Below, piece after piece: positions 57,198 to 64,000 of a stretch of 64,000 bases of DNA (position 1 is its first letter; each line of letters starts with the position of its first letter). This DNA comes from Raffaelea ambrosiae (taxonomy: Eukaryota > Ascomycota > Sordariomycetes > Ophiostomatales > Ophiostomataceae): NCBI GenBank assembly GCA_002778195.1, contig PCDI01000007.1, forward strand, positions 1,496,576 through 1,560,575, read 5' to 3'. The notes under the pieces are model-generated. The model did not search any database, had not been told where the DNA came from, and saw only the letters and a list, made by a program, of their open reading frames with translations. Both the position numbers and the translations under genes were made by a program.

Positions 57198-58101
57198 ATG
57201 AAGTCCGCCATCCTCGCCTCTGCCGTCCTTGCTGGCGTCGCCTCGGCCACCACCTCCCTCCAGGTCACGTCCACTGCATGCTCCGCTGCTACGGTCGTCG
57301 AGGCCTGCCTGGGCACCGAGAACGCCCTGTTCTCCAGCTGCGGCGAGAACGACTGGGACTGCAAGTGCAACGCTCAGCAGCAGATCGTCACGTAAGTTTT
57401 TTTTGTTTGCTTGTTTGCTTGTTTGCTTGTTTGTTTGTTCTTCCTCGCTTCACTCGTCGTGGCTCTTTCCCCCTACATTTGTCCACACTGTTGGGCGCTC
57501 CACCAATTCTTCCACACGTTTTCCCTTTGGCTTTCCTCTTACACCTCTCCCTTGCCGCGCCCTACAACTCTTTGACAACACCTCGCTTTCCCTCGGTTTC
57601 CCCCGCCTATCCTCGCTGCATCTCCCCGGAACCTTACCCTCTTCCCACGCCCACTTGCGCCTCCCGTTCGTTTGCCTCGCTTCGCTCGCTAATAAACTTC
57701 CCCCCTCCAGCTGCTACAACAACTGCCCCAACGACCCCCGCAAGTTCACCGCCGAAGGCCAGGTCTCCATCTTCTGCGGCTACGCCTCCCAGTACCCGTC
57801 CTCCACCACTGCCGCCGCCAAGAAGACCACCGCCGCCGCTACCGCTACCGGCACTGCTGCCTCCGCCGCGGCCTCTGACGGCGCAGTTGCCGCTGGTGCT
57901 TCGGGCTCGACCGGCACCGCCACCGCTACCGCTACCAAGACGACGGCCACCGGTTCTTCGGACTCGGACTCGTCCGGCTCCTCCTCTGGCTCCGCTGCCA
58001 GCTCGACTGCCACCGGCAATGCTGCCGCCGGCAGTGCCCCTGTTCACTACGTGGGCGGCATCCTGGCCGCTGCCGCCGGCCTGGTGGCTGCTCTTCTGTA
58101 A
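57198..58101 (+). CDS. CFEM-like, eight-cysteine GPI-anchored cell-surface protein
   Basis: Exons 57198..57391 and 57711..58101 join as AC|C to give 194 residues. A signal peptide (MKSAILASAVLAGVASA) is followed by a compact domain with eight cysteines (C28, C37, C48, C55, C57, C66, C70, C82), including DWDCKC and CYNNC, which resembles the CFEM pattern though spacing differs. A long Ala/Ser/Thr/Gly-rich stretch and a hydrophobic tail (GGILAAAAGLVAALL) indicate a GPI signal. CFEM proteins sit in the wall or membrane and may bind heme or act at host surfaces; the Asp used for heme binding cannot be assigned here. The intron, 319 nt, is the longest in the window and starts with repeats of TTTG/CTTG. 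Confidence 0.8.
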
Positions 58102-59176
58102 AAAAGGGTGAAGGCGTTATGTTGGAGTGAGAAAGTGAAGAAGTGAGCAAGTCAAATGTTGGGAGAGTGGTGGTTTTCGTTTTGTGTCAGTGGGGGACCA
58201 AAAATCGCAGAAGCATTATTAGCTACTCAATTATGCAATTTAATCTTCTTTTTACTGCTTCCTGTCCTCGTTTCCAGCAAAATCTGGTAGGAGAATGGGC
58301 TGATATCTTCTCTACATTCTTATTTTGCTCGTGTTTGCAGCAAATAGAAAGCCCGTGGCCTTCCTCGTCATTACATCTAAGCTTCATAGCTTCTCCGCAA
58401 AATGGCCCCTCTGATGCGCCGAGCAAATTTCCAAATCACCATCGGGGCACAGTTCTCAAATGTGTTTGCAGTGTTTTCTTTCAGTTATGTACAATTGAGA
58501 AATTGCGGCCTCGGCTCCCATCGGAGCTGACCAGCATGTTACCGACAGCGAATTTCTTGGCTGTCGACTCAGTCTACTCCTACATACAGCGCGCGTATCC
58601 ATACACAGGCGGGATATTCTCCCCCCTTTTTTTTCAAGTCTCTCGCTTCCCCTTCTTTGTCTTCTTAAAAAAGTCTCCCCCTTGTCTTCCTCCCATCCAA
58701 AAGAAGAATACAAAAAAAAAAGAAGCGAATGTAAAAAGAGACTGCGCGTGCGACAGAAAACCATGCCACCTGCCAAAGCCCAAACCAAAAACCGGAAGCA
58801 ACCCACGCCCTGAAGTGCCGGAAGAAAGATGAGAACAACACCGCTCCGTCTCTTTCCTCGTTCTAAAAAGAAAGCCGTCATCATAAAAACATGAAGATAA
58901 AAGTTTCGTGGTGGAATATAAAGGTGTAGGAAAGTAGTATGGTGCAGTACAGTTTTAAAACAGTCTTTACAAAAAGAATAAAAGTGAGTAAAAGGAATAA
59001 CGGGTAACGGGAACGAGTAGAAGTGAAGAAGACAGGAGAAAGGAGGAGAAAGTGAAAAGGAGGTTGTCGGTATTAAACAGGTAATGTCAAAGGTTGGCAG
59101 GAGGAAGTGGGGGAAGGAGAGAAGACGTAGAATGGATAGAGATCGAGCATCTTCGCCCGTGGTTGATTTTGCTCGA
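58102..59176. other. Intergenic region between convergent genes
   Basis: 3' flanks of the GPI-protein gene and of the zinc-finger gene. Frames such as 58143..58832 (plus) show no family features. Confidence 0.55.
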
Positions 59177-61453
59177 CTACTTCCGCCGCCCTGCGCTGTT
59201 TCCACGGACCGGGCTGACAAAAGTGACGTGCTTCTCGCCATCCTTCTTAAGCTTCAGAGCGGTTGCTGTGCCGGTGCTGCCGCGATGGTGGCGCAGAGGA
59301 CGAGGAGTGTCATGCGACTGGTCTTCATCTTCGTCAATATTGATTTCAGCAACGTCCGAAACACTTTCGAGATCGGTGTCGCTGGTGGCCGAGGAGCACC
59401 CGTCGTCCGAGTCATCGTACTCGCCGTCGTCACTGACAAGCGACGGTGCGTTGTTGCTTGAGGCCGGGTTGGGGCTCAGATCAGTGTCCAAAACATCCAC
59501 ATACATCCGGTCAGAGTTATGTTCCTCAGTCTTGACGAAGCTTGCGGCTGGCGAGATGGTTGGCCTCGTGAAGGACAGAGTGTTGCCGGGAGAAGCTCCC
59601 ACGACGTCGCATGCCCCATCGACGTTGGCCGGGAAGCTGGTAGTAATGGCGGTCGTCGTCGAGGAGGCCACCTGTCGTGCCGGCACACGCTGCACGGCAG
59701 TTACAGGGGCCGGAGAGGCGGCAGCCGAGGCGGAAGGCGTGTCCTCGAAATCGTCGTCTGCGCCCGCGATCCAAAGGCCCTCGTCCAGGTTGATCTTTTT
59801 CTGTGCGTCTTGTACATGGTCCTCTAAGCTGCCAGTGAAGTTGCGCTGCTCCAAAAATTGAGAAAGGAATGGTGCCTTCTTCGTGCCCACAAATGACGTT
59901 GCTGTTGCACCTGGTGCTGGCGAGGTAGACTCCCTCTTCACGACAGGACTCGCACGTTCGACTTTAGCAGGGACAGGTGCAGCAGCGGGTGTAGTGATAA
60001 CCTGAGAGCTCTGTTTGTACGCGGACTCGACATGCTGCAGAAGCACATCCAACATCCCGCTGTCGGTTTGCGCCAAAGGAGATACGTGTCCAGGGAGTGC
60101 AGCTACAGGAGTGCTGGAGCTGGAAGGGAAGGCCCCTGCGACAAGCGTAGCATTGGCGACCGTCAGCGCCTGCGCGGAGCGAAGGGCGGCAGCAGCAGAT
60201 GTGCCCGGCGTCACCGAAGTCACAGCTGGTGGTTTGCCGGCAGGTGCAGCAGCTACAGGAGCAGAAGCAGGAGCTGCAGGCTTGATGTCGCCTGCCGGGG
60301 CTTTGTTCTGGTTGGCAGCATCGACTTCGATGGGATGACCGCAGTGCACGGCAGCCTCCTCGTGACTCTTGAAGTCGCGCTTGTGGGCAATGCGGCAGTG
60401 GTTGATGAAGCCCTGCGTGCTGGAGAAGTTCTCGCGATGGCAGTCAATGCAGACCAGCTTCACGACCTTGCCGTCGGAACGCTTCAGCACGCAGGGGCCA
60501 GCCTTGTCCTTGGGCTGCGGATATCCATTAGACAGCGCATGCAGCTTCTGGCCGGCAATACCGCGTGTCGGGCGGCCCTTGCCTGAGTCAGGCATGCTGT
60601 TTCTCGTCGCCCGGCTTTCGGCTGTCGCGGCACTCTTCGACCGGGCTTGCGGTGCAAACCCGGGCCAGTTTGGCAGCGGCCCATCAAAGACGGCATCGGG
60701 GATGAGCCACTTGGCATAGTGCCGTGCATACGGACCGTCGACAACACCAAACGGAGGCGCCCACTTCGGCACCGTGGCACCAGGCCGTGGGCGTACAGCA
60801 GTGCCGCGACCGCTGGCAATGTCGAGCATTTGTTCAGGCGTAGGGCAAGCAGTCGGATAGGGAATCAGGTGGCATCGGCGCAGCTGCTCGAGTGCTGTCT
60901 GGCACTTGGCGAGTTCTTGCTCGATTAGGCGCAGCTCGTTGTGCTTGAGGAGGATCTCGTAGCTGAACTGGTATTGTACGATGTCGCGAACGCGCTCGAG
61001 CTCAGTAGCGTCTGACATGGACGGCATGGACACAGACAGCGGCGGCGATGGTGGCGACTCGAGGCTGCGAGGATCGGTGTTTGCGCCAAACGCAGGCAAG
61101 CTCCACGCGCCGTAGGCATGGTGTGCGCACTTAACGCTGGCGTTGCTCGGTCCACTGCCCTCGGTTTTGATGCGCTTTGTCGGCGGGAAATCCAGCTGTT
61201 GCTGCTTCCGTTGTTCGGGGGGGTCGAGGGCAGCCGAGGGCGATGGGGGCATCACTGCTTCGGGCTCGCGCGACCGCTTTCGCGTCGCGAACGGCATCGC
61301 GCCTCCTGCCGCGACCGCTGCTGCGTGGTGACTGTCGTACGGAGCATGCGTTGCGCCAAAGTAGTCGTCTGGTGGTGTGTATTGTTGGTGTGGGGGTTCT
61401 GGTGTAGTCTTGTCGCATCCCCTTGCCGAGTCGGAGGTCCAGAAGCGAAACAT
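59177..61453 (-). CDS. Zinc-finger regulator, possibly AHC1-like subunit of the ADA histone acetyltransferase complex
   Basis: A single 758-codon frame. The most conserved part is VKLVCIDCHRENFSSTQGFINHCRIAHKRDFKSHEEAA, split here as C335/C338 with the His pair near 351 and 357, a C2H2-type finger. It is preceded by a helical region (residues about 150-190: YEILLKHNELRLIEQELAKC) and an aromatic/Pro segment (VPKWAPPFGVVDGPYARHYA). The rest is Ala/Ser/Pro-rich and disordered, with acidic patches (DDGEYDDSDDG) near the end and a nuclear-type KRIKTE motif. The finger block and the following CG resemble fungal AHC1-like proteins, subunits of the ADA complex, but I rate that only moderate. A general transcription regulator is the safe call. 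Confidence 0.7.
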   Translation of the reverse strand: MFRFWTSDSARGCDKTTPEPPHQQYTPPDDYFGATHAPYDSHHAAAVAAGGAMPFATRKRSREPEAVMPPSPSAALDPPEQRKQQQLDFPPTKRIKTEGSGPSNASVKCAHHAYGAWSLPAFGANTDPRSLESPPSPPLSVSMPSMSDATELERVRDIVQYQFSYEILLKHNELRLIEQELAKCQTALEQLRRCHLIPYPTACPTPEQMLDIASGRGTAVRPRPGATVPKWAPPFGVVDGPYARHYAKWLIPDAVFDGPLPNWPGFAPQARSKSAATAESRATRNSMPDSGKGRPTRGIAGQKLHALSNGYPQPKDKAGPCVLKRSDGKVVKLVCIDCHRENFSSTQGFINHCRIAHKRDFKSHEEAAVHCGHPIEVDAANQNKAPAGDIKPAAPASAPVAAAPAGKPPAVTSVTPGTSAAAALRSAQALTVANATLVAGAFPSSSSTPVAALPGHVSPLAQTDSGMLDVLLQHVESAYKQSSQVITTPAAAPVPAKVERASPVVKRESTSPAPGATATSFVGTKKAPFLSQFLEQRNFTGSLEDHVQDAQKKINLDEGLWIAGADDDFEDTPSASAAASPAPVTAVQRVPARQVASSTTTAITTSFPANVDGACDVVGASPGNTLSFTRPTISPAASFVKTEEHNSDRMYVDVLDTDLSPNPASSNNAPSLVSDDGEYDDSDDGCSSATSDTDLESVSDVAEINIDEDEDQSHDTPRPLRHHRGSTGTATALKLKKDGEKHVTFVSPVRGNSAGRRK

Positions 61454-64000
61454 AGCACAAAATCACCAAACCGGGGGCAAAGAACCCAGGAAGCGATGAG
61501 TCGGAGGAGGTAAGTCGACCCGAAAGACCCGTGTGTGAGAGAGCACTGCTGGCGAAAAAGGGTCGCACGGACAGGGCAAGAAAAGAAGATTAAAAAAAGG
61601 GTGAGAATACACAAAGAAGAGAAGAGGAAGAGAAGTCGCAGAGCGAGGCGCAAAATGGGCAAAACGGTCAAGACGGGTCAAAAAGCGGCCCAGGGCGCAA
61701 GATGGGCACGAAAGGTGTGAGTTTGCGAGTGGGTTGTGTGGGTGTGTTGTCCGTGTGTGGCTTGTCGCAGTGTCGGAAAAGGCAGCCACGCGTGGTGAGA
61801 GGCAACGCGGGTCCACGGGAGATGCGAAAAAGGGAGCGAGCCAGGCAGGGGGGCGAGCGAAATTAAGTGGGTCCGTGTGAGACACAAGCGTAGTGGCGAT
61901 TGGCTGACGGCAGACTGGCGTGCGCTGATGGTCGCAGGCGAGAGGCAGCAGGCTGACGTAACCGAAAAGTACAAAGTACTTCGTATTTGTTTGATTGTAG
62001 CCTGTCTTAAAAGTGGGTCCCGTTGCTCGGAGTTGGTTGAAGCTGCTTTTGGGGCTGGCCGCTAGTGTGGGCGAAAAGGAGGAAGCCTGCAGGCCCGGCT
62101 TTAAGCACACGAGTAAGGGTGGAAGGTGTAGCGGACGGGGTGTGGGTGATGTGGCCGCACCGTCAGATTGCGAGAGGGCGACACTGGGGGGATTCTGCGC
62201 GAGAAAAAAGGCAGCAGAAAAGGGGCAGCGAAAGGGCGAAAAAGGGCGAAAAAGGGCGAAAACAGCGACAAAAGAAGACCGGAAAATGAGAAGAAATAAA
62301 AAGAAGCGCAAGCAGACAAAGACGATCAGAAATCGACGTAGACAGATAAGAGAAAGAAAAGAAGAGTGAAATGAGCGCGAGCACTAGCAAAAGCCTCGGC
62401 GCAACAGAAGAAAGCGACTCGCACACAGGACGAGTCAAAAACAGGGTGCGAAAGGGGTTTTTTCTGAAGCTGGTGATGACGATTCTGCGACGTTTGAAGA
62501 GGGAGAAAAGAGAAGAAGAAGCCGGCAGAAGAGAGAGAAAGGGGGTCGTTTGTTGTGGTCTGAGGTGGATGCGGCCGGAGAGCGACTGGGCAAGAGAGCG
62601 TGGCTAGGAAATTCAGCGGGCAAGAGCGACTGGGACGGGGGCGACTGGGAAGGAGCGAACGGGAGACGAGACGGGGCTCGCCTCAATCTCAGGCAAGAAT
62701 ATGGGCGACGAGATGGAAAATGGGGGACACTGGGGGCGAGACAGGGCGCAGGCCAGCAGAAACAGGGAAGGCAACGACGCAAGAAAGGAAAGAACGACCT
62801 GCTAAAAGGGGGGTGTGGAGTGTGTGAGCACGACAGGCAGTGGCCAGAAAATGGGCCAAATGGAGGGCGCAATGGAAACGAAATGGGTGATGCAAGGGAG
62901 GGCACCAGAGGGGGTGGGTCTAACAAATTTGGGCAGCCACGACGAGACATGACAGCACTTTGAGTGCACTCTGGGGGCAACCTTGCCAGTCTTGAATGGG
63001 CAACGGGGCTTTCCAAACATGCGCTAGCTAACGGGGGGGGAGCTTGGGTGGGGTGCTCTTGCCCTATTCAGTGCGATACGAGTGAGCACATATGGGCGAC
63101 GGATGGGGCAGGAATGCGCCATGGGCGACGTCGTACCGCAGGCTCCGAGCGACGAGGAAGGAGCGAAGGATGCATGCTGGACCGAATAAAGTGTTTGCAG
63201 CGATCGTGATATTGGAGGATGATGCCATGGAGGATGCCGCAGCTCTGTGAGGGCGAGCACGGCGTATTTGCTGCTAACGTACTGCTCGTATGGTTTTCGT
63301 CTCTACGCGTTCTTGCAGTGCAGGCGATCTGCCCAAGGGATGAGCTCAGGGAGAGCGCAAGCTGCCCTTGGGCCACCGCTGACCTCGCCAAAGTGCTATT
63401 TCTCGCCAAGACGAAGTATAAATACCTCCCTTGTTTTGACAGGTCGAGCGCCAGGCGCTTTCGATCGCTGTGCAGGCTCACTGCAGCGATTCCACACAGG
63501 TGCGCAACAGCCCCGAGGTTGCTGAGTAGTCGTGAGCCGAATTATTGCTTGGAGCTGTCCCCAGTAGCGCGGGCCTAGTGCTGTATCTCGAAGGAGAGCC
63601 ATGACGCTAAGATTCCGTGTTGGACGACCAATATGCCAGCATCGTCCGCGCATCGTATCGTACTGCGCCTGCCAGTTGTTCATGATCTGCTTTGCGCAGG
63701 TCTTCTGTTCATATGCAGTTCGACTAATCCTGCTGCGCGTATTGCCTTGTGTGGCTTCCTCGTCTTTGCATGGCTGCGTGTTTTTTTCCCGCCTTGCTTC
63801 TGCCGCAATCTATTCACGTTTGTTTGTTTTGTTTGTTTGCTTCCTCACATGCATGCCGTCAGCATGGCTGGGGGGGGCTGTTGGCTGGGAGTGTGTGCCA
63901 GCGTGTGGTGTGTGCCAGACCGTGTCTGTGTGAGAGGCGTGTGCGAGAAGGAACAGGGAGGAGTGGATGCACCCCTATTGCCGTGATCCCACTGGGTGGG
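61454..64000. other. Long gene-free leader/intergenic region with purine skew
   Basis: From about 61,500 to 63,000 the plus strand is rich in G and A (GGGCGAAAAA repeats near 62,220-62,265), so the minus strand, the leader of the zinc-finger gene, is pyrimidine-rich. Frames on both strands are simple-sequence shadows. 63,000-64,000 has no recognisable feature; a candidate next gene may start beyond the edge. Confidence 0.55.
62219..62266 (+). repeat. GGGCGAAAA tandem repeat
   Basis: Four near-identical units of about 11-12 bp, GGGCGAAAAA with variants, in the leader region. Confidence 0.85.

Noticed and set aside
61463..62311. A 282-codon minus-strand frame with Phe/Ser/Pro-rich sequence
   Set aside because: Explained by the pyrimidine-rich leader; no conserved block, and it lies directly before the zinc-finger start.

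Overview
This window is nuclear DNA of a filamentous ascomycete (Pezizomycotina, most likely a sordariomycete). The reasons are short GT-AG introns of about 50-130 bp with CTRAC-like branch sites, GC-rich codon use, and families typical of moulds: FluG-like protein, GH76 Dfg5-type mannosidase, a fungal NLR, UstYa/DUF3328 proteins, HET domain, CFEM-like GPI protein, fungal CorA-like proteins. No rRNA, tRNA, CRISPR array or complete transposon was seen.

Layout. 1-9 kb: a FluG-like gene cut by the left edge, a secreted GH76 mannosidase and an intact indoleamine 2,3-dioxygenase. 9-12 kb: gene-poor, with a 56-base G tract and relics of an MFS transporter and a 5-oxoprolinase. 12-28 kb: ESCRT-I subunit VPS23, a large disordered protein of unknown function, a fructosamine-kinase-family protein in five exons, a RIB2-type deaminase, a 1.6-kaa hydrolase-NACHT-propeller protein and a CorA-like membrane protein. 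28-32.8 kb: an accessory patch with a phosphotransferase pseudogene and at least three UstYa/DUF3328 genes or pieces, one with two interchangeable first exons. 33-41.7 kb: GH20 hexosaminidase, ketopantoate reductase, SUR7/PalI-type membrane protein, and an amino-acid permease in eight exons including a 19-nt microexon followed by a GC-AG intron. 42-50 kb: HET and tannase relics, an intact purple acid phosphatase and a kinase-like gene with two in-frame stops. 50-64 kb: an ISWI chromatin remodeler, a CFEM-like GPI protein, a possible ADA-complex zinc-finger protein and a long purine-skewed leader region.

How it fits together. Conserved housekeeping genes (VPS23, ISWI, deaminase, permease) are interspersed with fast-changing accessory islands rich in broken genes. 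The relics carry premature stops, frameshifts and, in the tannase relic, an inverted piece. They belong to self-recognition (HET), detoxification, secondary-metabolite (UstYa) and plant-polymer (tannase) families. The islands are not AT-rich, so classic heavy RIP is not evident. Splice sites were placed by reading frame and consensus only; no transcript data were available.
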